Shown: positions 1 through 8,808, counted from the first letter of the stretch. The stretch is DNA of 36,696 bases from Bradyrhizobium nitroreducens (GCF_002776695.1 NZ_LFJC01000003.1:3827036-3863731), one strand, 5' to 3'. Made by a program: numbers and translations. Notes: a model not told the origin generated them from the sequence alone.

Positions 1-6
1 AGTCGG

Positions 7-1551
7 CTAAATCTTCGCCGCCGCCTTCGGCCAATACTTATCGCGCAGGTGCCGCTTCACCAGCTTGCCCGTGGGCGTGCGCGGCAGCTCGGCTTCGAAA
101 TCGATCGAGCGCGGGCACTTGATCGCGGAGAGACGACCCTTGCAATAGGCAATCAGGTCGGCTTCCAGCGCCTTGCCGGCGCGGCCCATGTCGTGCGGCT
201 GCACCACCGCCTTCACCTCTTCGCCCATCTCCTCGTTCGGCACGCCGAACACGGCGACGTCGGCGACGTCGGGGTGGGTGATCAGCACGTCCTCGGTCTC
301 CTGCGGGTAGATGTTCACCCCGCCGGAGATGATCATGTAGGATTTGCGGTCGGTGAGGAACAGGAAGCCGTCCTTGTCGAGATAGCCGACATCGCCGAGC
401 GTGGACCAGCCCTTGGCGTTGTAGGCCTTCTTCGTCTTCTCGGGGTCGTTGTGATAGGTGAAGGCGGGTGCGTCGGCGAAATAGACCGTGCCGATCTCGC
501 CGACCGGCTGCTCCTCGTCGTTCTCGTCCAAAATCTTGATCTTGCCGACCACGGCGCGGCCGACGCTGCCGCGATGCTCCAGCCATTGCTGCGAATTGCA
601 GACGGTGACGCCGTTGCCTTCCGATCCCGCGTAATATTCGATCAGGATCGGTCCCCACCATTCGATCATCTTGGCCTTCACGTCGACCGGGCAGGGCGCG
701 GCGGCGTGGATTGCGCCCTTGAGCGTGGAAACGTCGTACTTGGTGCGTACCTCGTCCGGCAGCTTCAGCATGCGCACGAACATGGTCGGCACCAGCTGCG
801 ATTGCGTCACCTTGTATTTCTCGACCAGCTTCAGGAACTCTTCGGCGTCGAAATGCTCCATGATGATGGAGGTGCCGCCCAGCACAATCGCCATCATGTT
901 GAACCGCAGGGGCGCTGCGTGATACAGCGGCGCCGGCGACAGATAGGTGCTCTCCGCGTTCATGCCGCACATGTCGGCGCAGAGCACGCGCAGGAAGGCG
1001 TTAGGCACGTCGATCCTGTTGCCCTCGAACGCCTTCTTGATTCCCTTCGGCCGGCCGGTGGTGCCCGACGAATACAGCATGTCGTAGCCGGCGACCTCGT
1101 CCGTAACAGGCGTGGTCGGCTGCGCGGCAGCTTCCTTGTCGTAGGAACGGAAGCCGGGCAGCGACTCGTCCATCATGTAGAAGATCGGCTCGCCGGGCGT
1201 GCCCTTGATCAGGCCCTTGATCTGGTCGGCGCATTTCGGTGTCGTGATCACGACCTTGGCGCCGCAATCGGCGATGATGTACTCGATCTCGTCCTGCTTC
1301 AGGTAGCGGCTGATCGCGGTGTAATAGAGCCCACTGCGCTGCGCGGCCCAGCACAGCTCCATGAAGGCGAGGCGGTTCTCCATCAGAAGCGCGATGTGAT
1401 CGCCGGCCTTGAGACCGAGCGAGCGGAACAGCTGCGCGCCCTGGTTCGAGAGCTCGTCGAGCTCGCGATAGGTGATCGCCTTGCCGGTCCCGGCCATCCG
1501 ATAGGCGATCTTGTCGGGCGTGGTGCGGGCGTGGATGGAAGGGTGAGTCAT
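7..1551 (-). CDS. AMP-dependent acyl-CoA synthetase (ANL superfamily)
   Basis: The 514-residue protein is a carboxylate-CoA ligase of the ANL superfamily, which adenylates an acid with ATP and transfers it to CoA in the cytoplasm. The nucleotide-binding motif YSSGTTGRPKG is visible near residue 160. The C-terminal subdomain contains GDVGYLDKDGFLFLTDR and ends with the usual Lys-containing segment PRTPTGKLVKRHL. Length is normal for the family. The start is supported by a GAGG ribosome site 7 nt upstream. It is the last gene of a minus-strand pair with the thiolase, separated from it by an inverted repeat. It probably activates the acid that the neighbouring dehydrogenases, hydratase and thiolase degrade. 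The acid itself cannot be inferred; an aromatic, terpenoid or fatty acid is equally possible. Confidence 0.9.
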   Translation of the reverse strand: MTHPSIHARTTPDKIAYRMAGTGKAITYRELDELSNQGAQLFRSLGLKAGDHIALLMENRLAFMELCWAAQRSGLYYTAISRYLKQDEIEYIIADCGAKVVITTPKCADQIKGLIKGTPGEPIFYMMDESLPGFRSYDKEAAAQPTTPVTDEVAGYDMLYSSGTTGRPKGIKKAFEGNRIDVPNAFLRVLCADMCGMNAESTYLSPAPLYHAAPLRFNMMAIVLGGTSIIMEHFDAEEFLKLVEKYKVTQSQLVPTMFVRMLKLPDEVRTKYDVSTLKGAIHAAAPCPVDVKAKMIEWWGPILIEYYAGSEGNGVTVCNSQQWLEHRGSVGRAVVGKIKILDENDEEQPVGEIGTVYFADAPAFTYHNDPEKTKKAYNAKGWSTLGDVGYLDKDGFLFLTDRKSYMIISGGVNIYPQETEDVLITHPDVADVAVFGVPNEEMGEEVKAVVQPHDMGRAGKALEADLIAYCKGRLSAIKCPRSIDFEAELPRTPTGKLVKRHLRDKYWPKAAAKI

Positions 1552-1569
1552 GGCGTTTCCTCAAAACGC

Positions 1570-1648
1570 GAATGGCGAGTAGCGACTGGCGAATAGGGAA
1601 GAAGGGCAAACCGTTCTTCGCCTACTCACCATTCGCTACTCGCCACTC
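1570..1648. repeat. Imperfect inverted repeat between ligase and thiolase genes
   Basis: Arms at 1570-1596 and 1622-1648 pair at 23 of 27 positions around a 25-nt centre. Each arm is built from degenerate 7-8 bp units of the type GCGAATGG / GCGAGTAG. It lies in the 117-nt gap between two same-strand genes and would form a hairpin in the transcript. It is probably a dispersed intergenic repeat. Confidence 0.7.
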
Positions 1649-1668
1649 ACTACTCGCTTTTGCTTTTC

Positions 1669-2841
1669 TTACAGCCGCTCCACGATCGTCACGTTGGCCA
1701 TGCCGCCGCCTTCGCACATGGTCTGCAGGCCGTAGCGCTTGCCGCGCTGGTGCAGGGCGTGGACCAGCGTCGTCATCAGCTTGGTGCCGGAGCCGCCGAG
1801 CGGATGGCCGAGTGCGATGGCGCCGCCGTTGACGTTGAGCCTGCTAGGATCGGCGCCGGTGGTCTTGAGCCAGCCGGTCGGCACGGAGGCGAACGCCTCG
1901 TTGACCTCGAACAGGTCGATGTCGTCGATTTTCATGCCGGCCTTCTCCAGCGCCTTCTTGGTAGCGTGCAGGGGAGCATCGAGCATGATGACGGGATCGC
2001 CGCCGGTCATGGTCATGTGGTGGATGCGCGCGAGCGGTGTTGCGCCGAGCTGCTTGAGGCCGCGCTCGTTGACGACCATCACGCCGGAGGCGCCGTCGCA
2101 GATCTGGCTGGCGCTGGCCGCGGTGAGCTTGCCCTTCTCGGCGATCAGCTTGACGCCCTTGATGCCGTCGAGGGTGACGTCGAAGCGGATGCCCTCGTCG
2201 ATGTGGTGGGTGTCCTTGGAGCCGTCGGCGCGGGTGATCTCGAGCGGCACGATCTCCTTCTTGAAGTGACCGGCCTGCGTCGCCGCGATCGCGCGCTGAT
2301 GGCTGTTGTAGGAGTACTCGTCGAGATCATCCTTCGACAGGCCGTACTTCTCGGCCATCATCTCGGCGCCGGTGAATTGGCTGAACACGATGTTCGGATA
2401 CTTCTTCTCGATGCCCGGGCTCTTGTAACTGCCGAAGCCGTTCTTGGCCGGCAGCTGCGACGACAGACCCATCGGCACGCGCGTCATCGATTCCACGCCG
2501 GCGGCGATCACGACGTCCATCGCGCCGGACATCACGGCTTGCGCGGCGAAGTGCAGCGCCTGCTGCGAGGAGCCGCACTGGCGGTCGATCGAGGTGCCCG
2601 GCACGCTCTCCGGCAGCTTCGAGGCCATGATCGCGTTGCGCGCGACGTTGTTGGACTGCTCGCCGACCTGCATCACGCAGCCCATGATCACGTCTTCGAC
2701 GAGGGCCGGATCGACCTTGGTGCGATCGACCAGCTCGTCCAGCACCTTCGCGGCGAGATCGGCCGGATGCCAGCCGGCGAGACGGCCCCCCTTGCGCCCG
2801 CCGGCGGTACGCGCGGCGGCGACGATATAAGCCTCGGCCAT
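1669..2841 (-). CDS. Acetyl-CoA C-acyltransferase (thiolase)
   Basis: The 390-residue protein is a type I/II thiolase that cleaves 3-ketoacyl-CoA with CoA, or runs in reverse. The nucleophilic Cys89 lies in DRQCGSSQQAL, His346 in ALGHPLGGSG, and the second catalytic Cys376 in the C-terminal motif CEGGG. All three catalytic positions and the usual family length are present. The start is preceded by AGGGAG about 7 nt upstream. It is the first gene of the minus-strand unit and is transcribed divergently from the TetR regulator. It fits as the last step of the beta-oxidation set encoded around it. Confidence 0.95.
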   Translation of the reverse strand: MAEAYIVAAARTAGGRKGGRLAGWHPADLAAKVLDELVDRTKVDPALVEDVIMGCVMQVGEQSNNVARNAIMASKLPESVPGTSIDRQCGSSQQALHFAAQAVMSGAMDVVIAAGVESMTRVPMGLSSQLPAKNGFGSYKSPGIEKKYPNIVFSQFTGAEMMAEKYGLSKDDLDEYSYNSHQRAIAATQAGHFKKEIVPLEITRADGSKDTHHIDEGIRFDVTLDGIKGVKLIAEKGKLTAASASQICDGASGVMVVNERGLKQLGATPLARIHHMTMTGGDPVIMLDAPLHATKKALEKAGMKIDDIDLFEVNEAFASVPTGWLKTTGADPSRLNVNGGAIALGHPLGGSGTKLMTTLVHALHQRGKRYGLQTMCEGGGMANVTIVERL

Positions 2842-2910
2842 GTCGGTTTCTCCCTGAATTCTTGATTGGGTTGGTTGTCGGGGACGGATTTAAGGGACGG
2901 GATGTCATTT

Positions 2911-2930
2911 AGTCAATCGATCAATTAACT
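2911..2930. promoter_or_regulatory. Candidate TetR operator palindrome
   Basis: The 20-bp sequence AGTCAATCGATCAATTAACT matches its own reverse complement at 16 of 20 positions. It lies in the 153-nt gap between the divergent thiolase and TetR genes, 65 nt before the TetR start and 70 nt before the thiolase start. Its length and position are typical of operators bound by TetR dimers. Assignment to this TetR protein is inferred from adjacency. Confidence 0.6.
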
Positions 2931-2994
2931 CTTGTGATGAGGCGCTGCTTGAGCTTATCTGCGCCCCGCTTCGAGCGGCGAACAGGGATCTTCC

Positions 2995-3654
2995 GTGGCT
3001 ACCAGCGTTCCGAACAGGCTCCCGAGCGGGAAGAATTCCACGGCGGAGAAATTGCTCGTGGCCGCGAGCGAGCTGATGATCGAACGCTCCTCGATCGAGA
3101 TCTCGCTATCCGACATCGCCCAGAAATCGGGCGCCAATGCCGCGCTGGTCAAGTATCACTTCGGCAACAAGGACGGCCTGCTGCTGGCGCTGCTCGCGCG
3201 GGATGCTGCGACCGAGATGTCCAATCTCGAATATCTGCTGGCGCAGCCGATCACGTCGACGGCGAAGCTGAAGCTGCACATCGCCGGCATCATCCGCGCC
3301 TATCACCGGTTCCCCTACATGAACCGGCTGATCCATTATCTGCTGCACGAAACCAATGCGGGCTCCGCCGACGAAGTCTCGAAATTCTTCGTGGCGCCGC
3401 TGCTCGACTTCCACCGCCGCCTGCTGGCCGAAGGCGTCAGCCGCGGCGAGTTCCGCGCCACCGATCCGGTGCTGTTCTACACCAGCCTGATCGGTGCCTG
3501 CGATCACCTGTTCTTCGGCCGGCACGCGATGTCCCGCGCGACCGGTGTCGGTCCGGTCACCGATGACGTCTGCCGGCAATACATCAAGCACATGGAAACG
3601 CTGATCTGCGGCGGCATCCTCACGCAAGCCGGGGAAGCTGCGGCGGCCGGATAA
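2995..3654 (+). CDS. TetR family transcriptional regulator
   Basis: The 219-residue protein has the N-terminal TetR helix-turn-helix at about residues 15-60, with ISLSDIAQKSGANAALVKYHF followed by the conserved KxGLL pattern (NKDGLLLAL). The remainder is a helical ligand and dimer domain without recognisable specificity. The gene starts with GTG, preceded by AGGGAT 7 nt upstream. It lies between the divergent catabolic units and is followed 56 nt later by the SDR gene, so it probably controls both units, most likely as a repressor released by an acyl-CoA. The effector is unknown. Confidence 0.88.
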   Translation: MATSVPNRLPSGKNSTAEKLLVAASELMIERSSIEISLSDIAQKSGANAALVKYHFGNKDGLLLALLARDAATEMSNLEYLLAQPITSTAKLKLHIAGIIRAYHRFPYMNRLIHYLLHETNAGSADEVSKFFVAPLLDFHRRLLAEGVSRGEFRATDPVLFYTSLIGACDHLFFGRHAMSRATGVGPVTDDVCRQYIKHMETLICGGILTQAGEAAAAG

Positions 3655-3710
3655 TCCGGCCGAAGCTCTGCAAGTCTAGAGAAGAAACGCCCAAGGAAAG
3701 GTAGAATACG

Positions 3711-4469
3711 ATGGAGTTGAAAGACGTAGCCGTTCTCATCACCGGCGGTGGTTCGGGTCTCGGCGAAGCCACCGCCCGCGCCATGGCGGCCAAGGGCGCC
3801 AGGATCGGCGTGATCGACCAGAACAAGGAGAACGCCGAAAAGGTTGCCGCCGAGGTGAAGGGCGTCGCGCTCCATGCCGACGTCACGAGCGAAGAGCAGA
3901 TCAAGGCTGCGATCGCCAAGGCGGAAGCCGCGCACGGCGTTGCGCGCGTGCTGATGAACTGCGCCGGCATCGGCGGCTCGCAGCGCATCGTCGGCCGCGA
4001 CGGCGTCTATCCGCTCGAAAAGTTCGCGCGCATCATCAACGTCAACCTGATCGGCACGTTCAACTGCCTGCGGCTGTTCGCCGAGCGTCTCGTCACCATC
4101 GAGCCGGTCGGCGAGGAGCGCGGCGTCATCATCAACACCGCTTCGGTCGCGGCCTATGAAGGCCAGATCGGCCAGATCGCCTATTCGGCCTCGAAGGGCG
4201 GCGTCGTCGGCCTCACGCTGCCGGCCGCGCGCGACCTCGCCAGCCAGAAGATCCGCGTCAACACCATCGCGCCCGGCCTGTTCTTCACGCCGTTGCTGAT
4301 GGGTCTGAACGAGGAGGCCCGCAAGAGCCTGGGCGCCCAGGTGCCGCATCCCTCGCGTCTCGGCGATGCCAAGGAATACGGCGCGCTCGCCGTGCACATC
4401 GTCGAGAACCCGATGCTGAACGGCGAGACCATCCGTCTCGACGGCGCCATCCGTATGGCTCCGCGCTAG
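3711..4469 (+). CDS. SDR family 3-hydroxyacyl-CoA dehydrogenase (HSD10-like)
   Basis: The 252-residue protein is a classical short-chain dehydrogenase/reductase. The Rossmann glycine motif TGGGSGLG is at residues 11-18 and NCAG at 83-86. The catalytic residues are Ser145, Tyr158 and Lys162 (YSASK). The Asp after the second beta strand (VID, about residue 36) favours NAD over NADP. The segment APGLFFTPLLMGL and the overall layout resemble the 3-hydroxyacyl-CoA / 17-beta-hydroxysteroid dehydrogenase type 10 group, giving the second oxidation of beta-oxidation. A strong AAGGAAAGG ribosome site precedes the start. A long hairpin element separates it from the hydratase gene. Confidence 0.9.
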   Translation: MELKDVAVLITGGGSGLGEATARAMAAKGARIGVIDQNKENAEKVAAEVKGVALHADVTSEEQIKAAIAKAEAAHGVARVLMNCAGIGGSQRIVGRDGVYPLEKFARIINVNLIGTFNCLRLFAERLVTIEPVGEERGVIINTASVAAYEGQIGQIAYSASKGGVVGLTLPAARDLASQKIRVNTIAPGLFFTPLLMGLNEEARKSLGAQVPHPSRLGDAKEYGALAVHIVENPMLNGETIRLDGAIRMAPR

Positions 4470-4481
4470 GCTTTCTGTCTT

Positions 4482-4639
4482 ACCCTCCCCTGGAGGGGGA
4501 GGGTCGATCGCGCGCAGCGCGAGCGGGGTGGGGTGATCTCTCCACACGGCAGCGTCTCAAGCGGAGAGACCGTCACCCCACCCCGTCTCACATTTCGCTG
4601 CGCTTCATGTGAGCCGACCCTCCCCCTCCAGGGGAGGGT
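4482..4639. repeat. Long intergenic palindrome with perfect 25-bp arms
   Basis: The arms at 4482-4506 and 4615-4639 are exact reverse complements over 25 bp (core CCCTCCCCTGGAGGGGGAGG). Each is itself partly palindromic. A second pair of complementary segments (GGGGTGGGGTGA and TCACCCCACCCC) lies inside. The element fills the gap between the SDR and hydratase genes. No coding is seen. It resembles the dispersed intergenic palindromes of Bradyrhizobium genomes. Confidence 0.85.
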
Positions 4640-4679
4640 GGGAGACGGTCTTCGTGTGGCACAAAAAAACGAGGCCCCT

Positions 4680-5486
4680 ATGTCCCAACCGCTGCTGATC
4701 GAGCATGACGACGGCGTCGACCGGGTCATGCTCAATCGTCCGGATAGCCTCAACGCGCTCGATCCCGCGCTGATCGACGCGCTCAACGTCTATTTCCAGG
4801 GCCTGCAGCGCAATCGCGACACGCGCGTCGTCGTGCTGAAGGGCGCCGGCAGGAACTTTTGCGCCGGCCTCGATCTCAAGGCAGCGATGGCGCGCCGCGC
4901 CGGGCAGCAGGAGCCGCCCGGTGTCACGGAGTCCCTGGATTCACAGCGCCGTATCGCCGACATCGTGATGCTGATGCGGCGCTGTCCGCAGCCGATCCTG
5001 TCGCTGGTGCAGGGCGCCGCCGCCGGCGGCGGCTTTGCACTGGCGCTCGCCTCCGACATCCGCATCGCGACGAAATCGGCGCGGATGAACTGCGCCTTCA
5101 TCAAGCTCGGGCTCGGTGGCTGCGACATCGGCACCAGCTACTTCCTGCCGCGCCTCATCGGCGTGTCCGTCGCGTCCGAGTTGATCCTCACCGGACGCTT
5201 CATCGGCGCCGAGCGCGCGCTGGCGGTTGGGCTGGTCTCGGAAGTCGTGGACGAGGACAAGCTCGATGCCGCAGCCGAGCCCTATGTCGATGCGATGATG
5301 ACGGCTTCGCCGGTGGGCCTGCGTCTGTCCAAGGAATGTCTCAACATGAGCGTCGACGCGGGATCGCTCGAGGCTGTCATCGCCATGGAAGATCGCAACC
5401 AGGTCCTGTGCAGCCGTTCCGAGGAATTTTCGGAAGGCATCAGGGCCTTCCTTGAGAAGCGAAAGCCTGTCTATATCAGGCGCTGA
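4680..5486 (+). CDS. Enoyl-CoA hydratase/isomerase family protein
   Basis: The 268-residue protein is a crotonase-fold enzyme, probably hydrating a 2-enoyl-CoA. The two oxyanion-hole segments are visible: GRNFCAGLDLKA near residue 60 and GAAAGGGFALALASDIRIA near residue 115. The active-site loop reads KLGLGGCDIGTSYFLPRLIG, where an Asp stands in the area of the usual second Glu, so isomerase or another crotonase activity is possible. I chose the ATG at 4680 because an upstream in-frame start would lie inside the palindrome and add a low-complexity leader. GAGG precedes the chosen start. The ligase gene follows after 43 nt, suggesting co-transcription. Confidence 0.88.
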   Translation: MSQPLLIEHDDGVDRVMLNRPDSLNALDPALIDALNVYFQGLQRNRDTRVVVLKGAGRNFCAGLDLKAAMARRAGQQEPPGVTESLDSQRRIADIVMLMRRCPQPILSLVQGAAAGGGFALALASDIRIATKSARMNCAFIKLGLGGCDIGTSYFLPRLIGVSVASELILTGRFIGAERALAVGLVSEVVDEDKLDAAAEPYVDAMMTASPVGLRLSKECLNMSVDAGSLEAVIAMEDRNQVLCSRSEEFSEGIRAFLEKRKPVYIRR

Positions 5487-5529
5487 ACGAGAACGATCCG
5501 CAAAGGACGATAATTCCGGGAGACGCAAA

Positions 5530-7401
5530 ATGAGTGGAAGCGCGGCGGCCGTGATGACGAAGCCCGCCTTTCGCAAGATCGAGTGGCTCGCACGCGACAT
5601 CGACGTGGAGCGGCGCGGCGACGGCACGGTGGTGCTGAAGTCGCGCATTCCGTTGCAGCCTTACGAGACGCACATTCCCGCATCGCTGGCGAAATGGGCG
5701 AAGGAGGCGCCCGAGCGCATCTGGCTGGCGCAGCGCGGCGGTCCGAACCGCGAATGGCGCAAGGTGTCCTATGGCGAAGCGAAGCGCACCGTCGATGCGC
5801 TGACGCAAGGGCTGCTCAATCTCGGACTCGATGGTCGCCCCGTCGCGATCCTCTCCGGCAATTCGATCGAGCATGCGCTGATGACGCAGGCCGCGATGCA
5901 GGCGCGCGTCCCCGCAGCGCCGGTGTCGCCGGCCTACTCGCTGATGAGCCATGATCACGTCAAGCTGAAATATTTGTTCGACCTGATCAAGCCGGCCGTG
6001 GTGATGGTACAGGACGGCCCGACCTTCGAGAAAGCCCTGAAGGCGCTCGATCTCAGTGGCGTCACCGTGGTTCATGTCGCGCGGCCCTGCGACGGCATTG
6101 AGAGCATCAGCTTCGCCGGGCTTGCGGCGACGCCCGTCACGAAGGCCGTCGAGGAGTCGATTGCGAAGATCACGCCGGACACCGTCGGCAAGCTGCTGTT
6201 CACCTCGGGCTCGACCGGCATGCCCAAGGCCGTCATCAACACGCAAGCGATGATGTGTGCCAATGCGGCGATGATGATGCAGGTGCGGCCGCGTGACCCG
6301 AACGGCCCGACCACGACCATGCTGGACTGGATGCCGTGGAATCACACCATGGGCGGTAATGCGGCCTTCCATCCGGTGCTGGTCGACGGCGGCACGCTTT
6401 ACATCGACGACGGCCGGCCGATGCCGGGCCAGTTCGAGGAGACGCTGCGGAACCTGCGCGAGATCTCGCCGACCTATTACGCCAACGTGCCGGCCGGTTA
6501 CGCGGCGCTCGCCGCCGCCATGGAGAAGGACGATGCGCTCTGCCGCTCCTTCTTCAGGAATCTCTCGATCATGGCCTATGGCGGCGCACGGTTGCCTGAC
6601 GATCTCTACGACCGCATGCAGGCGCTCGCGGTGAAGACCACCGGCGAGCGCATCGTGTTCTACACCGGCTGGGGCTCGACCGAGACTGCGCCGACCTCGA
6701 CCGGCACCTATTGGGACACCGAGCGCGTCGGCCTGATCGGTCTGCCGTTCCCGGGCGTCGAATTGAAGATGGTGCCGTGCGGCTCGAAATACGAGCTGCG
6801 CCTGCGCGGCGTCAACGTCACGCCCGGCTATTTCGGCCAGCCGGAACTAACGAAGAAGATGTTCGACGAGGAAGGATTTTACTGCATCGGCGACGCCGGC
6901 ATTTTCGTCGACGATTCCGATCCGGTGCAGGGCATCATCTTTGCCGGCCGCGTGGTCGAGGACTTCAAGCTCACTACGGGCACCTTCGTGCATGTCGGCT
7001 CGCTCCGCACCGATGCGATCGCAGCCGCAACGCCGGTGGTGCATGACGCGCTGGTCGCGGGACAGGATCGCCCGTTCATCGGCCTGCTGGCATGGCCGAA
7101 CCTGCACGCCTGCCGGCAGCTCGTCGGCAATCCCGATCTCAGCTTCGAGGACGCCGTGAAGCATCCCGAGGTGATCGCCTGCTTCAAGTGCGGGCTGGAG
7201 GCGCACAACAGGGAATGCGAGGGGGCCAGCAGCCGCATCATCGCCCGCGCGATGCTGATGGTCGAGCCGCCCTCGATCGACGGCAACGAGCTCACCGACA
7301 AGGGCTACATCAACCAGCGCGCAGGCCTCGAACGCCGCGCGGCGCTGGTGGAGCGGCTCTATGCGGACAAGCCGGATCAGGATGTGATCGTGCTGCGATG
7401 A
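5530..7401 (+). CDS. Feruloyl-CoA-synthase-like acyl-CoA ligase
   Basis: The 623-residue protein is an AMP-forming ligase with motif LLFTSGSTGMPKAV near residue 225 and the substrate-side segment FYTGWGSTETAPTSTGTYW near residue 378. The C-terminal part, with ELTDKGYINQRAG and no canonical GK motif, is typical of the group annotated as feruloyl-CoA synthases, which are about this long. These activate phenylpropenoic acids, but many family members have unknown substrates. The ATG at 5530 has GGGAG 8 nt upstream. It lies between the hydratase and three acyl-CoA dehydrogenases in one plus-strand unit. It is a second, different ligase from the one at the left edge, so the cluster may activate two acids or two stages of one pathway. 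Confidence 0.8.
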   Translation: MSGSAAAVMTKPAFRKIEWLARDIDVERRGDGTVVLKSRIPLQPYETHIPASLAKWAKEAPERIWLAQRGGPNREWRKVSYGEAKRTVDALTQGLLNLGLDGRPVAILSGNSIEHALMTQAAMQARVPAAPVSPAYSLMSHDHVKLKYLFDLIKPAVVMVQDGPTFEKALKALDLSGVTVVHVARPCDGIESISFAGLAATPVTKAVEESIAKITPDTVGKLLFTSGSTGMPKAVINTQAMMCANAAMMMQVRPRDPNGPTTTMLDWMPWNHTMGGNAAFHPVLVDGGTLYIDDGRPMPGQFEETLRNLREISPTYYANVPAGYAALAAAMEKDDALCRSFFRNLSIMAYGGARLPDDLYDRMQALAVKTTGERIVFYTGWGSTETAPTSTGTYWDTERVGLIGLPFPGVELKMVPCGSKYELRLRGVNVTPGYFGQPELTKKMFDEEGFYCIGDAGIFVDDSDPVQGIIFAGRVVEDFKLTTGTFVHVGSLRTDAIAAATPVVHDALVAGQDRPFIGLLAWPNLHACRQLVGNPDLSFEDAVKHPEVIACFKCGLEAHNRECEGASSRIIARAMLMVEPPSIDGNELTDKGYINQRAGLERRAALVERLYADKPDQDVIVLR

Positions 7402-7419
7402 AGCCTTTCTCTCTCCATT

Positions 7420-7523
7420 CGTCATTCCGGGGCGCGCGCAGCGCGAGCCCGGAATCCATCGGGCCGCATACGCCTGGAGAAATGGATTCCGGGCTCGCCG
7501 CTACGCGGCGCCCCGGAATGACG
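7420..7523. repeat. Dispersed intergenic palindrome, copy 1
   Basis: Outer arms 7420-7435 and 7508-7523 are perfect 16-bp complements (CGTCATTCCGGGGCGC). Inner arms 7443-7459 and 7482-7498 are perfect over 17 bp. It fills the gap before the first acyl-CoA dehydrogenase gene. Related copies follow both that gene and the next one. Confidence 0.85.
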
Positions 7524-7556
7524 GTCTCAATGACAATAAGATAAGAGGTAGCCGCC

Positions 7557-8684
7557 ATGAACTTCGACTTCTCCGACGACCAGAAGCAGCTCCGCGATCA
7601 GGCGCGCAAGTTCCTCGCTGAGAAATGCTCGCCCAAGGCTGTGCGCGCCGTGCTCGACGGCAAGGCGCCTTACGACAAGGAGCTCTGGAAGGGCCTCGCC
7701 GAGATGGGCTTCCTCGGCGTTGCGATCCCCGAGGAGTTCGGCGGCGCCGGCGCCGGCCATCTCGAGCTCTGTGTGATTGCCGAGGAGATGGGCCGCGCCA
7801 ACGCTCCGGTGCCGTTCTCCTCGACCGTCTACCTTGCCGCCGAGGCCCTGCTGATCGCGGGCAACGATGCGCAGAAGAAGAAGTGGCTGCCGGCGATTGC
7901 TTCCGGTGAAGCGATCGGCACGCTGGCGCTGTTCGAGGGCAAGGGCAATCCGGCGCCGAAGAACGTCAAGCTGACCGCTGCGAACGGCGTGCTCAACGGC
8001 ATCAAGAAGCCGGTTGCCGACGGCGCCATCGCCGACTTCGCGGTGGTCGCCGCGCGCACGGGATCGAGCGGACGCGACAGCGACGTCTCGCTGTTCCTGG
8101 TCGACCTCAAGGCCGGAGGTGTCGAAGTGAAGAGCCTCACCAATCTCGATCCGACCCGAGGGCAGGCGGAGATCGCCTTCAAGGACGCCAAGGCCGAGCC
8201 GCTCGGCGCCGCCGGTGAAGGCTGGAGCATCTTGACCCAGGTGCTCGACCGCGCCGCGGTGCTGTGCGCCTTCGAGCAAGTTGGCGGCTCCGACCGTGCG
8301 TTGGAGATGGGCCGAGACTACGCGCTCGATCGCATCGCCTTCGGCCGCCAGATCGGCTCGTTCCAGGCGGTCAAGCACATGCTCGCCGACATGTACGTCT
8401 CGGCAACGCTGGCGCGCTCCAACAGCTATTACGGTGCCTGGGCTCTCTCGACCAACGCGGCCGAGCTGCCGGAAGCGGCCGCTGCCGCGCGCATCAGCGC
8501 GACGCAGGCGTTCCAGCACTGCGCCAAGAACAACATCCAGGTTCACGGCGGCATGGGTTTCACCTGGGAGTTCGACTGCCACATGTACTACCGCCGCGCC
8601 AACGCGATGGCGCTCGGGCTCGGTAGTCTGTCCTATTGGGAAGACCAGCTGATCGACCGCATGCGGAAAAAGAACGCGGCGTGA
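7557..8684 (+). CDS. Acyl-CoA dehydrogenase, probably non-catalytic partner subunit
   Basis: The 375-residue protein has the acyl-CoA dehydrogenase fold: N-terminal helices, a short beta domain, and a C-terminal helical domain with RIAFGRQIGSFQAVKHMLADM and QVHGGMGFTWEFDCHMYYRRA. At both known positions of the catalytic glutamate the residue differs. The helix position has Asp231 (VLDRAAVL), and the C-terminal position in the YYRRANA region has no Glu. In steroid-degrading actinobacteria, heterotetrameric dehydrogenases pair such a subunit with a catalytic one. The two genes downstream could supply the active partner. Heteromer formation is inference. The start has AGAGG upstream. Confidence 0.88.
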   Translation: MNFDFSDDQKQLRDQARKFLAEKCSPKAVRAVLDGKAPYDKELWKGLAEMGFLGVAIPEEFGGAGAGHLELCVIAEEMGRANAPVPFSSTVYLAAEALLIAGNDAQKKKWLPAIASGEAIGTLALFEGKGNPAPKNVKLTAANGVLNGIKKPVADGAIADFAVVAARTGSSGRDSDVSLFLVDLKAGGVEVKSLTNLDPTRGQAEIAFKDAKAEPLGAAGEGWSILTQVLDRAAVLCAFEQVGGSDRALEMGRDYALDRIAFGRQIGSFQAVKHMLADMYVSATLARSNSYYGAWALSTNAAELPEAAAAARISATQAFQHCAKNNIQVHGGMGFTWEFDCHMYYRRANAMALGLGSLSYWEDQLIDRMRKKNAA

Positions 8685-8690
8685 TGATGT

Positions 8691-8791
8691 CGTCATTCCG
8701 GGGCGCCGCACAGCGGCGAACCCGGAATCCCGAGATGAGTAACCAACCTCTGGATTCCGGGTTCGATGCTTCGCATCGCCCCGGAATGACG
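8691..8791. repeat. Dispersed intergenic palindrome, copy 2
   Basis: Outer arms 8691-8704 and 8778-8791 are perfect over 14 bp (CGTCATTCCGGGGC), and inner arms 8717-8730 and 8752-8765 are perfect over 14 bp (CGAACCCGGAATCC). It shares the outer and inner arm sequences and part of the loop (GAGATGAGT) with copy 3. Confidence 0.85.
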
Positions 8792-8808
8792 GAAGAAGAG
8801 GCAAGACC

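Noticed and set aside
1570..1648. CRISPR-like array of short repeats
   Set aside because: The 7-8 bp units are degenerate and arranged as an inverted repeat; there are no regular spacers and no cas genes.
49..2865. Long plus-strand reading frames opposite the acyl-CoA synthetase and thiolase
   Set aside because: They are mirror frames of high-GC genes, with arginine/histidine/alanine-rich translations and no family resemblance.
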